Shown: positions 31,437-42,432, numbered from the stretch's first letter. The stretch: DNA of 64,000 bases from Liriodendron chinense (GCA_003013855.2 ML058526.1:1922001-1986000); one strand, 5' to 3'. Notes: a model not told the origin generated them from the letters alone. A program made the numbers and translations.

Positions 31437-33588
31437 ATGGCGGGGGATTCTGATGAGGAGATCGTCCCCCTGGGGGATACTACCCCAGAATCTTCTTCCT
31501 CTAACAATGCGAGGGTTCCGGCGAGTAGATACTCTGCATCCAGGTACCCCTCCGTAATGACGGAGGAACGGGTGATTGAGTTGCGGGAGAGATATCAGGT
31601 CCCTGACTCAGTTGTTTTCCGGTTACCTGGAGAGGGAGAAACCCCAGACTCTCCTCCCCCCGGCTGTGTCGCCCTCTATGAATACTTCTTCGTTCTTGGA
31701 GTGCGCCTTCCCCTCCACCCCTTCATTCGTGGTGTACTCCGGAGTTATAAGATTGCCCCCAGGTAACTTATTGTAAATGGCTGGAAGGTAATCCTGAGCT
31801 CCTTCGTTCTCTGGGCACAAGCTGGTAATGGAGAGCTAACCGTAGAAGAGTCCTCCTAATGTACCAACTCAAGAAAGCACCCTCCAGCAAAGGCTGGTAT
31901 TACCTCTGTTACTGGCACCAGGATAATTTCATGTTGGGGAAACCCTCTTCGAATTACCCTAGATGGAGGAAACACTGGTTTTACGCTTCTGGGAGCTAGG
32001 AGTCTGAGACAGGATCCACTTCTGAGGGCCTTAACGTGAGCCGTTTTTTCTATAAAGGTGGGCGTAGCTTCACTCTTCTCAGATTCATGAGCCAACTTAG
32101 GGTTCTCTGCTTTTTCTCACTTCTGCTCATATTCGCAAGTGTTCCGACTCTGAGGAAGCCAAACTTGAAAGGAGGAATTCACGAGAAGATCGTGAAAGTT
32201 CACAAGTTGCCAGCTCGCGACAGGCATATCGAGGCATGTTTATCAGCCTCTCGACTCGTAGTGGCTCGGCTGATATCTCGCGAGGAGATCGCGATGACAA
32301 ATGCTGGGGAGAAGAGAGGGTTGCTGCCTCGCCTAAAGGGCACCAGCTCGAAGAGGCAGAAGAAGACATCTTCCGGTCCCTCTCATCCATCTAATCGGCC
32401 GGGTGAAACCGCTCAAACCCCACTTCCTGAGGCAGCGGTGTCTGCGCCAGCTGTTTCTGCACCGATGGTTCCTCCTGAACCACCGATCATTGATATCATC
32501 GACAACTCCCTGAGGAACGATGGGGCGAGGTCAAGCGGCCCCCTGGCTAAAGAATCTCGCGAGCCTAAAGATGCTCGCGAGCAGACCACTGCTCAAGATG
32601 CGAGCCCAACTGGGCTAATCATAGCCCAGCCCTCTAGGGTCGGAACGTTCACCGTCCCCAGTCTCCTCCACCCAATCTGCAAGTTCCTTTTTGACAACAT
32701 CTCCCCCCAGACTTTCGGCACCCTCCTCAAACCAAGTCTTGAAAAGCTCTTCCTTGACGCGGGGGTGAGGATGGTCCAGGTAAAATGTGCTTTAATTTAA
32801 CCCCGTTTTTGCTTTCTTTGTTAACTTCTGAACACTTATCTCATAACCTTCCTTCTGTCCTGCAGGGCTTGGACCTCATCTTACGAACGAGGTGCGACAT
32901 CCTTGCCGCCCGCTGTATAATAAATGAGGCTGAGGGGAAGAGGGTTGCTTTAGAGAAGGCGGTCCACGGAAGGGACTAAGTCATTAAGTCTCGCGAGACC
33001 TTGATCGCGAAGATGACCGAGGAGAGAAAGATCCTCATCGAGAAAGTCCAAGTCCTGACTGACAGATATCAGGCTTTGGACTCGAACTTCGCCAAGCTCG
33101 CAGAGATAAAGGAGAAGACAGAGAGAGACAGAGAGATCTTCCGTCAGGACAAGATCTCGTTGGAGGAGCGGCTCGCAGAAATCAAGTCGCAGCTCAAGGA
33201 AGTTAGCGACAATCTGGAGAAAGAGTGCTCCACCCTTGCACAGCTCAAGGATGACTCGATCCACTAGGAGGAGGAGAGAGTGGCCCTTGTCAAGATGCTA
33301 TCTGAAGAAGGGGCCCGAGCCATCATGGAGTTCCGGACTTTCAAGTTGTACGATGATGAAAGATATGAGTCATACGATGCTGGTCGCAACTTCACACTAC
33401 GAGTGGTGCAACGGATGTCCCCATCTTTTGATATGGGAGAGTTCGAGAAGGTCGCTGCCATCATAGCTGCGGAAGAAAGGGCGGCTGCCGAGAACGAAGT
33501 GACTAAGGTCACTCAAGCAGGAGGGGTCTCGGAAGTGGGCTCAGAAGCCGAGAGTGTCGCTCCTCCTCCGACTGATGCGCAAGGATGA
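31437..33588 (+). pseudogene. Antisense additional ORF (aORF) of Tat element B, Transposase_28-like protein with coiled coil
   Basis: The ATG at 31437 follows a TATA box. The first part (RYQVPDSVVFRLPGEGE, SPPPGCVALYEYFF, VRLPLHPFIRGVLRSYKIAP, VNGWKVILSSFVL) is the plant 'putative gypsy type transposon' domain (Pfam Transposase_28) known as an antisense aORF in Tat elements. Next come a region with KGWYYLCYWHQDN and HWFYASGS, a Ser/Pro-rich linker, and after an 86-base intron a long coiled coil (LIAKMTEERKILIEKVQVL, ERLAEIKSQLKEVSDN). The end is acidic. Total length would be about 690 residues. Lesions: TAA at 31764, a one-base shift near 31850, TAG at 31997, TAA at 32977, TAG at 33265. The biochemical role of aORF proteins is not known. 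Confidence 0.85.
32780..32865 (+). other. Spliceosomal intron in the aORF (86 bases)
   Basis: The donor CAG|GTAAAA at 32780 and acceptor TGTCCTGCAG| at 32865 are preceded by a pyrimidine tract (CCTTCCTTCTGTCC). Splicing joins VRMVQ to GLDLILRTRC in phase 0 and places all downstream coiled-coil sequence in one frame. The unspliced frame stops within the intron. Confidence 0.8.
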
Positions 33589-33661
33589 ACATCTTTCTAT
33601 CCCATGTATCAGTTTTTGCTTTTTGTTTGTAAACAACTTGACTTTTATAGTCAATGAGATG

Positions 33662-33667
33662 AATAAA
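33662..33667 (+). terminator. Poly(A) signal of the aORF
   Basis: AATAAA lies about 75 bases after the aORF stop, within a T-rich 3' region. A T-rich stretch follows (33690-33720). The rest up to 34030 shows no coding signal. Confidence 0.55.
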
Positions 33668-34030
33668 AGAAAAGGCATTTTGATGATATTATTTGCGTCT
33701 TTTTTCTCCTTCCTTTGTCCTTGCTTTCTCGTGTACTAAATGCCTTTATACTTAACTCATGAAGCAATGAGTTAGGCTCAATCCGGGGGTCTTGGTGACC
33801 ATATCCGCGTGGAGATAGACTGATCTATCGATTGAGACTTTGATTCTACCAAGGGTAGAAGATTGGCCAAGAGAATGTGTGTATTTTCTTCGGGGCTACT
33901 CGGGTCCAATAAAATGGAGTAGCAACCAAAAGACAATCCACCTTTATTCAAATATCGTTCAGACTTACATCGAATTAAGGGAAATACGTAGCAAATGTTC
34001 CACGTGCCAAGGGCGACGTACGGGTCTTCC

Positions 34031-35389
34031 TTACATATCTTCAAGATAATAGGTACCGGGTCGCACAATTCTTATGACTCGATATGGACCTTCCCAATTT
34101 GAATCCAGCGAACGAGCAGGAATTCTGAGGTTCTGTCTAAGGACCAAATCGCCGAGCCGAAAAGCTCTAAGTCGGACTTTGGCGTTACGATAACGAGCGA
34201 TGCGTTGTTGATAAGCTGCCGCTCGAAGCTGGGATGCATCCCTCCGCTCTTCCAAGAGGTCGAGATGAACCTTTAGACCTTCCGATTACAAGTGGGATCA
34301 TACTGCTCGATCCGATACGAGGGCACCTGAACTTCGACTGGAACATGGCGTCAGTGCCGAAAGCCAAGGAGAAAGGAGTTTCTCCTGTTGACGTGCGGGT
34401 CGTAGTCCTATAGGCCCATAAGACTTCTGGCAGGAGTTATGGCCACATGCCTTTATATTCACCGAGCTTGGTCTTTAAATGATGTTTGATGATCTTATTC
34501 ACCGCTTCAACTTGCCCATTAGCCTGAGGATGATATGGGGAGGTGCAAACATTACATATCTTCCATTTTCTGCGAAGGCGGTGCTGTCGAATTGCTTTCC
34601 ATTATCGGTAATTATAGTATGGGGGAGCCTATAACGGCATACGATATTTCTCCACACGAACTTACTGGTCTGTTTTTCGGTGATTCTGGCTAATGGTTCT
34701 ACCTCGACCCATTTGGTGAAATAATCGACTGCTACGATTGCAAACCTGTTTTGACCTTTCTCGATAGGCAAGGGCCCGATGATATCGACTCCCCATTGGG
34801 CGAAGGGCCAAGGGCCATCCATTGGCATCATTTGCTCGGACGGTACACGAGGTATAGGAGAATATCGCTGGCACTTGTCACATCTTTTAGAGAATTCGAT
34901 CGCATCCACCTTCATAGTGGGCCAATAATACACTTGCCTCATCGCCTTATATGCTAGAGACCATCCCTTAGGATGGTTACCACATGCCCCCTGGTGTATT
35001 TCATCCAGAACGCGATGCGCTTCTTCTGGGTGAAGACACCTTAAGTATGGTAAAGTAAAGCTCTTGCGTAACAGCGTTCCGTTTTGTAAAGTATATCTAG
35101 CAGCGCGATGACGGATTTGCCGTGCAGATTTCTTATCATCCGGGAGTTGTCCGTCTCTGAGATAAAGGACGATGGGGCCCATCCAAGATGGAGAGGAGTG
35201 TACGGTGATCACTTGATCCGAGATTGTTTGGTTAATACTTGGAGCATGAAGATGCTCGATGGGAATAAATTGCAATAATTCAGATTCAGGTGCGGAGGAT
35301 AGTTTTGCCAAAGAATCTGCGAGTTTCTTCTTCTCGCGAGGGATGTGGATTATTTTATAATTCTTCAGACTTGCGAGCAAGATGAGCAC
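34031..35389 (-). pseudogene. pol: Integrase of element B
   Basis: The minus-strand frame 34499-35389 has the tail of the second RNase H (IIHIPREKKKLADSLAKLSS), then the integrase zinc module (HRVLDEIHQGACGNHPKG, KRCDKCQRYSP). The catalytic core follows with WGVDIIGPLP (first Asp), VAVDYFTKWVEVEP and TIITDNGKQFDS (second Asp). A shift near 34530 moves HPQANGQVEAV (third acidic residue) to another frame. The C-terminal frame 34031-34255 has RAFRLGDLVLR and WEGPYRVIRIVRPGTYYLEDM, a GPY/F domain. It lacks a chromodomain, as expected for Tat. At least two shifts inactivate it. Confidence 0.9.
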
Positions 35390-35740
35390 TCAGGATTTGT
35401 ATAAAGCCATCCGTTCTTCTCTTGCCTCAAATTCTCCGAGTACTTGATTAACTATGAGCTGAGAATCACTATGAATAAGTAAACTCTGAATCGAGAGGAC
35501 GTTTGTTAATTCGAGGCCGACGATCAAAGCCTCATATTCTGCTTCATTGTTTGAGACGTGAGAGTCAAATCGTAAGGCATAATGAAAGAGCGACCCGTCA
35601 GGAGCGACTAAGATTAAGCCCGCTCTACTCCCGGTGGCCCGTGAAGACCCATCCACGAAGAGTGACCAGTGGACCTGGTCGCTGGTCATAGGGTTATCAT
35701 CAAAAGAAGAATATGTGAATTCGGCAATGAAATCGGCCAC
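35390..35740 (-). pseudogene. pol: Second RNase H (Tat-specific type) of element B
   Basis: WSLFVDGSSRATGSRAGLIL (first Asp), SNNEAEYEALIVGLEL (Glu) and LLIHSDSQLIVNQVLGEFEAREERM (Asp) form an RNase H fold separate from the one joined to RT. A second RNase H between RT/RNase H and integrase is a hallmark of the Tat lineage. Its start (ADFIAEFT) lies next to the solo-LTR insertion, and a stop at 35390 separates it from the next frame. Key acidic residues remain. Confidence 0.9.
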
Positions 35741-35745
35741 GGCTT

Positions 35746-37624
35746 TGAAATTGCGGTTTTACCGCTTATAGAGATACTTGGAGATGTCCTAGAGGGGGGT
35801 GAATAGGACTTTTTGAATTTCCAATTACAATTAAAACTAATCAAGTTAATCTTAGCAATCAAGATTATCACAATAACATTCAAGGCAATTATATGATGAA
35901 TTTGTAAGCAAGGACTATCATAAGCATTTCATCAAACAGTTAGCATTCATGATTCACTAAGCCATTTAACACATAGCAATCATTCAAACTCACAATGCAC
36001 AATGATTTATAGTGGTTTGGTTTCCCTACTCCACTCCCAGTTCACGATCTCAACCTATGAGACCACCAGATTTCACTATAGTCTTGGTTTTAAATCAGGT
36101 TAACCATCAACCTTGACATCCTTTGATCTAGGACCGCGTTTACCATCCGCCGATGGCCCAATCCAGGGAATTGACGAGTTTGGATCTTAAACTCTCACCA
36201 ATCCTAATCCAAGGACGGTCACGTACACTCCCGCCGGAGTTTTCCAATCCAAGGAATAGAGATTCAATAAATGGACTCTTAAATACTAGACATACCTAGA
36301 CGATTGAGCCACGATTCGATGCCTTAGATGAGTAGCTTCAACTCCACGTGCTTCAGCTTCTCTTTGTGCTCCCAAGATCATCTACCGATGCAAATGATGA
36401 GGTTATGTTGATGCCGGGTAGTTGGGAGAGAGTTGGTCAAGTTCCTCTTGCCTATTCAATGCAATGGTAATGAGGGAACTGCCAAACTTCAAGCATTCAA
36501 TCGTTATAAACGACCTCATAAAGATATTCCGAAGGTAGGTCAGCCATGAATGAAGGTCTTGAGTTCATACTTCAAACCGATCTTTGAATACTCATTGATA
36601 AGCCATTAATGGCTAGGTTTGAATGATGAACTCAAGGGAGTTAAGAGCAAAGAGGGTAGGAGGATGTGAGTAAAAGCTCTCTCTCTTGGCTCTTGAAGGG
36701 TGTTGAATACATGCCAAGAAAGAGCTCAAGATATGGCTATATAGAGCCCCAAATGATGGCCCCAATGGATCTAAAACGGTCACGACCGACCTGTCAGAGA
36801 GAGGTCTCAACTGGTCGGACGGACCGGTCGCAATTCAAAAAGGTTGGGCGACATCTGGGTCTTCCTGACCGGTCGGATTACCCCGCTGGAAGTATTCAAT
36901 AAAACAGGCCGACCGGTCAAGACCGGTTGGCTGAGCTTGCTGGAACAAATAGAGAAAACAGGCCGACCGGTCAAGACCGGTCGGCTGTCCAGCTGAAAAT
37001 ACAACAGCAAGTCTTCTGATAACTTTGAAATGCCTGGCCGATCGGTCAAGACCGGTCGGCTGCCCAGCTGAAAATACTACAGCAAGGTGCTGTTGTGAGT
37101 TGAGGAGCCTGGCCGACCGGTCAAGACCGGTCGGTTGTCTAGACACATTGATTACAACAAGGTTGCTGTCCATTTCTTATAGTTCTGGCCGACCGGTCAA
37201 GACCGGTCTTGACCGGTCGGCTGTCTAGATGATCTTGTCATAGCGGGTTTGCTGGACCAATTCTTTCAACGCAACAGCGGATCACTTCAATGATGAGGCA
37301 TGAAGTGATTTGGTGCATGGGGTCCAATGTTTGGACATATCTTCAATTACGATTCGCACCAGCCATGGACCACAAGTCTGATCAACTTGTGCAAGGGTCG
37401 AGAGGGAATGGGATAAGATATGTGAGTCATTACACCATTCTTTGATGTTTTGGGTTTCCTATGGTCGATCTATATGCAACTTACCTGAGATATTGTTTCA
37501 GCATAAGCTTGAGCAATGGAAGAAGCATAGTCTTCAAGTCTTGATCTTCAAATCTTCGACTGGGGCTCACACGACAAGACGCGACCAACCAACACGCCAA
37601 TTGACAACAAAAGGTGTACTAATA
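35746..37624 (-). repeat. SIRE-like solo LTR inserted in element B pol
   Basis: 1879 bp, TATTAGTACACC (37624) to CGCAATTTCA (35746) on the minus strand. The 5-base duplication AAGCC (GGCTT on plus) is at 35741-35745 and 37625-37629. Removing the LTR and one duplication brings KGQA back in frame with VADFIAEF, so the site is exact. The region 36780-37220 is packed with GACCGGTC words in pairs such as CCGACCGGTCAAGACCGGTC. No PBS or gag adjoins it, so it is a solo LTR left by LTR recombination. Confidence 0.93.
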
Positions 37625-37629
37625 GGCTT

Positions 37630-38322
37630 GACCCTTGACGGCGGTTCTGGGGTAGAACGAAATATCATGCTCATTGATCTCAATCGCCCATTTAGTTAAT
37701 TGCCCCGAAACCTCGGGTTTTTTAAGGACATGCCTTAACGGATGGTTTGTTGGCACCAATATGGCGTGGGCTTGGAAATAGGGTCGCAGTTTTCGGGCGG
37801 CAGTGACTAAGGCGAGGGTCAACTTCTCTATATCAGAATACTGAGTTTCGGCATCCACCATCGCTCGACTAATATAATAAATGAGCCTTTGTACCCCGGA
37901 ATCTTCTCTTATTAACGCGGCACTAACGGTCGTAGAAGACACAGATAAATAAAGAAGAAGTTACTCGTGTGCCACAGGTTTGGATAAAATGGGGGGTGCA
38001 TTCATATACTGCTTCAGTTGTTGGAATGCTTCCTTGCATTGCGGTGTCCACTCCCAGTCGGCTTTGGCGGCGGCTCGGAGGATCTTAGAGAAGGGTAAGC
38101 ACTTATCAGAGGCCCGCGAAATGAACCTATTCAACGAGGCAATGCGACCAGCCAGACGCTGGACATCTTTGAGAGTGGACGGAACTTCATCTCGATCAAT
38201 GCTCTTATTTTTTCAGGATTTGCCTCGATTCCCCGTTGGCCGACCATAAATCCGAGAAATTTCCCAGCGGACACTACGAACGCACATTTCTCTGGATTTA
38301 GCTTCATCTGATACTTCCTCAT
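37630..38322 (-). pseudogene. pol: RT connection and first RNase H of element B
   Basis: From the RT side: MKLNPEKCAFVVSAGKFLGFMV and ANPEKIRALIEM (38131-38322). After broken sequence come SSTTVSAALIREDSGVQRLIYYISRAM, QYSDIEKLTLALVTAARKLRPYF, TNHPLRHVLKKPEVSGQLTKW and the end AVKGQA next to the solo LTR. This is the ordinary RNase H attached to RT. It contains a shift near 38000-38130. Confidence 0.85.
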
Positions 38323-38337
38323 TAAGTCGAAGGCTTC

Positions 38338-39147
38338 TCAAAGATCTGCGAGGTGGTCGTTTTCTACGACGCTTTTCACGAGCATGTTGTCGACATAAAC
38401 CTCCATATTCCTACCGATTTGCGCGGCGAATATTTTATTTACTAGGCGCTGATAAGTGGCTCCTGCATTTTTAAGACCAAAATGCATTACCTGGTAGCAA
38501 TACAGGCCGTGGTCAGTGATGAAGGCAGTGTGTTGTTGGTCGGGCGGATGCATCACAATTTGGTTATAGCCAGAATAAGCATCCATAAAGCTGAGCAGGG
38601 CATGCCCTGCCGTTGAATCAACCAGTTGGTCGATTCGCGGAGTCGGGAAGTTGTCTTTCGGGCACGCTTTATTCAGATCCGAATAATCAACGCACATTCT
38701 CCACTTGCCGTTAGCCTTTCGAACGAGGACCACGTTAACGACCCATTCTGGGTAGTCAACTTCCTTTATAAAATTAACTGTTAGTAGCTTCTCGACTTCA
38801 GCCTTAATTACCATTTGCCTTTCTGTGGTGAAGGCACGCCGACACTGGTGAACAGGTTTATACTTCGGATCAACATTCAAACGATGTGTTATGACGCTAG
38901 GGTCAATACCCGGCATATCACTATGAGACCAGGCAAACACATCTTGGTATTCGGTGAGGAAATGGACCAAATTTTCACGAAAGACACTGCTCAAAGAGGA
39001 TCCGACGTAGGTAACCTTGGACGAATTATCTTCAGATAAGCGGATCGCAACTGTCTCTTCCCTTGGAGTTCCCGATTGGAGGGCACTCTCCCTTGGATCC
39101 AACAACGTAGCCATCGGAGGGCTTGATGAATCTTTTGTCACCATCAT
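38338..39147 (-). pseudogene. pol: Reverse transcriptase of element B
   Basis: A 269-codon frame. RT blocks are VFAWSHSDMPGIDPSVITH, FIKEVDYPEWVVNVVLVRK, GKWRMCVDYSDLNKACPKDNFPTPRI, SFMDAYSGYNQIVMH, YCYQVMHFGLKNAGATYQRLV and VYVDNMLVKS. The catalytic motif in this lineage is YVDD; here the second Asp is Asn (codon about 38386-38388), a G-to-A change on the coding strand, which should inactivate the enzyme. The frame continues from protease with a stop near 39177 and ends with a stop at 38338. Confidence 0.9.
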
Positions 39148-39177
39148 GATTGGCGTTGCCTGGGCCTTCTTTCGGTC

Positions 39178-39867
39178 TTATACGGCGATCTCGTAACACG
39201 CTCGCGCTTCCTTCTGATTCCCTCGAACAACTCCGACTCCATTTGGAGTAGGGAATTTGATACATAAGTATAGTGTGTGTAAAGCTACCCCTACCTTATT
39301 GAGAGAAGGTCGGCCCAAAATGGCGTTATACGCTGATCTCCGATCTACCATGAGGAAACTAACGAAAATAGTCGTTTTCGCTGGGCTCTCTTCGAAGGTG
39401 ACTGGAAGATCGATGCTTCCTTCCGGTGTTACAACTTCGCCCCCGAAGCCGACGAGAGGAGTTGAGATCGGTTTGAGCAGTCCCCTGGCTAGTGCCATTT
39501 TGTTGAAAGCTTCTAGGTAGAGAATATCAGCGGAACTACCTGTATCCACCATAATACGATGAGTCAAATAATTTGATACCTTTAATGCAACCACAAATGG
39601 AGTCTTCGTGAGGGAAGTGAATCCCCTCTGCATATTCGAGAGAGAAAGAGATCGGAGGATGGTCGGGTTTCGACATATCGGGCGTCTTTTCCAACCAATA
39701 GATATGCTGGGGCTTCTAAGACGCCTTGCGAGTATATACTTTTCTTGAAGCTTGAGAATCTCCCCCGCAAGCCGGTCCTCCGGCGATGCTTCGGATCTCA
39801 CCTGTAGGTTCAAAGTCCTCTTGCGAAGTGTAATGTTGAGGTGATTTCTTCCGGTGTGAGGGGGCAT
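39178..39867 (-). pseudogene. pol: Aspartic protease of element B
   Basis: After a frameshifted gag tail, the frame shows VVALKVSNYLTHRIMVDTGS with the catalytic D-T-G, ADILYLEAFNKMALARGL, VGFGGEVVTPEGSIDLPVTF and SAYNAILGRPSL. It then reads through CIKFPTPNGVGVVRGNQ to a TAA at 39178. The active site is intact. Element A has the same protein with a clean frame. Confidence 0.88.
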
Positions 39868-41326
39868 CTGTCCGTTTTGGTGATCGACCCTGTCGGGCTA
39901 CGTATTCCCGAAGATGACCTTTCCGAATAAGGGCTTCGATGTGATCTCTCAGAGATATACAATCTTGGATGTTGTGCCCATGGTCTTTATGGAAATAGCA
40001 GAATTTACTCTTATCTCTTTTTTCAGGATCAGACTTGATCTTTGAGGGCCACTTCATGTACGGCTTGTGTTTGATCTCCATTAGCACTTTTTTTGGAGGT
40101 CGGATAAGAGGTGTATAATTATGATTTTACCAGAATAGGGCTTCTTAGGGGATCGATCCCGTCGATCGCACCGGTACTTTTTATCAGAAAGAGGGATCTC
40201 CTCAGTTTTGCGCTTCTTGCCCTGTATGCCGTGACGAGCCAGAGCGACTTCTTCCGCATTGATGTATTTCTGGGCCTTTGCCTGAAACTCCGTCATAGTT
40301 TTAAGAGGGTTCTTATCCAAGGCGAACCTAAATTTTTTGCTATCTTCGGTATAACCTTCAGTCTAGACGGCTTCTGCAGTGAACCGAACCGTAAACTCCT
40401 TTATCGTCTCCCCATGCTGCTACTTTAAGTCCATTGAGTGAGATGCCAGCTTTTTGGTACGGATGCTTCCTATGAACTGAGAAAGGAAGAGCTCCGATAG
40501 CTGAGAGAAGGACTCGATGGATCGAGGTTTGAGCCCCCGGAACCATGTACGCACTGCATCCTTTAGGGTTAGGGAAAAAGCCCTACACATGATTCTGAAC
40601 CATGTCCCTCCAGTTCCATAAGAGATTTGTACGTTTTCAGATGTTCGAGAGGATCGCCAGTACCTGTATACGGGGTGATGATAGGCGTGCGATACTTCCT
40701 AGGAAGGGTGCTTCCATGACCTCGTGGGTGAAAGGAGATTCGGATCGATGTATTGACGCCACAGCAATAGATGGTCGATTCGCCTAATATCGTTGTTCCA
40801 TATCGTCGAAACGATCGTGGATCCTCTTAAGGTCTCCTTCCCATGGTAAGGTGTAGCCTGAAGTTTCGACGGTGGACCCCTGAGATTGCTGTTGTTGGGA
40901 AGTACTGGAGTGTATTAAATATGGGGGAAGTACAGGGACTTAGTTGCCGAGTGGCATTCGATTTGATGGAGGAGGATTTGGCTGGGTTTGTGGCCCATCC
41001 GCAGAATGTCTGGAAGCCACTGGTATAGGTTGTTTCGGCTGCCCTTCTGGGGGTTGTTGCTGGGGCTCCGAAAAATGCTGATCAAGCCGATTAGATAAGG
41101 CTTAAAATTCGGCTTTAAGAGTTAGAAGCGTGTTTCCGAGGAAACGCATAATGTCTTCTTGATTCCCAGACGTATCAAACAATGGGTTTTGTGATAGCAC
41201 GTTAGGATCTCCCTGGGGAATGCCCGTCGAAGCAGTCTAAGGGAGGTTAGGCACTGGTTCGGTAATGTCAGGCGGAGGTAGCGTCTGCCTTGAAGTGGAA
41301 GGATGAACCATCTTCTTGGGAGGCAT
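39716..41326 (-). pseudogene. gag: Gag polyprotein of element B
   Basis: The equivalent of element A's start ATG is at 41324-41326 (MPPKKMVHPSTSRQ). The capsid part is broken by several shifts and stops between 40358 and 41000. Recognisable pieces are the core end DKNPLKTMTEFQAKAQKYINAEEVALARHG (40081-40320), then MEIKHKPYMKWPSKIKSDPEK and the zinc knuckle CYFHKDHGHNIQDCISLRDH (39716-40087). Unlike A, the knuckle continues without a stop. Confidence 0.85.
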
Positions 41327-41375
41327 GGTGGGAGAACTTCGACCAGTGATTAGAATGGCTAATCCTGACGATTGG

Positions 41376-41393
41376 TTCCCACAGACGGCGTCA
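41376..41393 (-). other. Primer-binding site of element B
   Basis: TGACGCCGTCTGTGGGAA on the minus strand, three bases from the 5' LTR. It differs from element A's PBS by one base (TGG to TGA). Confidence 0.85.
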
Positions 41394-41396
41394 ATA

Positions 41397-42113
41397 TGTT
41401 TACGTTAGATTTGGTAACAGGATCCTCCAGACGGTCGCCTTCCTTCAAGTCAGCTTCCTTTTGAACCTGAAAGAGCACGGGGGAAAACTAAGGATGGCCG
41501 GCGTCCAGCCGTTTGGCCCTCCAAAGATTAAGTTAGACGGGACATGGTTGTAAAGGAAATGATGGGATTTGGAGCTTAGAGATTGTGTACCTTTCTCACT
41601 GATGAAGCCACCCATTTATACAAATTCAAGTGATCCAATCTATTACGTAAGACGTTAAGATTACTACTGATTTCCGGAGATAAGGTTCTTATCTTGCTGA
41701 TCCTTAGATAAGAAGATGGCCTAGTCCAATCAGACATCTGATCGATTACGTTCCTTAATGGTGATCCCCTGAGGTTCGGAACCACGAACAAAGATAAGCC
41801 CAAATCGGCCTATACGGGCTGCTGGTACTAAAAAGGTGGAGGACGACCAGGCTCGGGGATAACCTCTCGCATATTTAAGGTGCAGAACCTTTCGACGACC
41901 ACTATATAGAAGCTCGTATATTCAAGAGGGTATTCTGCACTTCCCTAATATTAGAGCCTCGACCAGGAGGGCTCGGTGGCTCGGGAGTTGTGTGTCGTAC
42001 TTGTCCAATATGTGAGCCTCAACCATGTAGGCTCGCAGGTTGAATACCATCATACAGGTGCTTGCAGGCCTCGAGTCTTCGCTATCTTTGACCACCGCGA
42101 TTTGTCTATAACA
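41397..42113 (-). repeat. 5' LTR of element B
   Basis: 717 bp, TGTTATAGAC (42113) to AACGTAAACA (41397) on the minus strand. It pairs with 30261-30976. A TTATC duplication follows at 42114-42118. Confidence 0.93.
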
Positions 42114-42432
42114 TTATCCATTCTCATATAGTCTACATAGGTTGCATAGATTAAGTACTTGATTAAGTTATATCATTTGTTAATATATGCATATTAGACT
42201 ACGATGCTTGATTGTGTAATCTATTATTAGTCTATGTGATTGGACCCACTAAGGCTTGGAAGCCGAAGTGTTCTTGCTTACTTAGCTTAAATGGTAGATT
42301 AATTTAAGTAGGCAAAAAGAATTTTAAAAAGGTCATAATCCCCCCTCTAGGACTTAGCCATTATTTTAGTAGCTCCACTAAGCTTGCACACATAGCGTAA
42401 GGTGTCGTGTTAGATGAACCGACGCAATTTCA
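42114..42432 (+). repeat. SIRE-like copia LTR copy L, right end
   Basis: It continues 29287-30260 after element B: CATTCTCATATAGTCTACATAGG, GATTGGACCCACTAAGGC and the end GACGCAATTTCA. After 42432 a mid-LTR segment of another copy begins (TTGCATTGTATATTTAATTG), so L is inserted in the 5' LTR of element C. Confidence 0.78.

Larger units (their letters stand above)
30261..42113 (-). mobile_element. Element B: Tat-lineage gypsy retrotransposon with both LTRs and antisense aORF
   Basis: The LTRs at 30261-30976 and 41397-42113 both run TGTTATAG to CGTAAACA on the minus strand. TTATC target duplications flank it (30256-30260 and 42114-42118). Order on the minus strand is LTR, PBS, gag, protease, RT, RNase H, second RNase H, integrase, then the aORF on the plus strand, PPT and LTR. 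A solo LTR interrupts at 35746-37624. Over the first 90 or so LTR bases I count about seven differences, so the insertion is not recent. It sits inside SIRE-like LTR copy L. Confidence 0.95.

Noticed and set aside
36807..37228. Open frames with repeated GLDRSAR and DRSRPVG peptides
   Set aside because: They come from the GACCGGTC word cluster of the solo LTR and appear on both strands.
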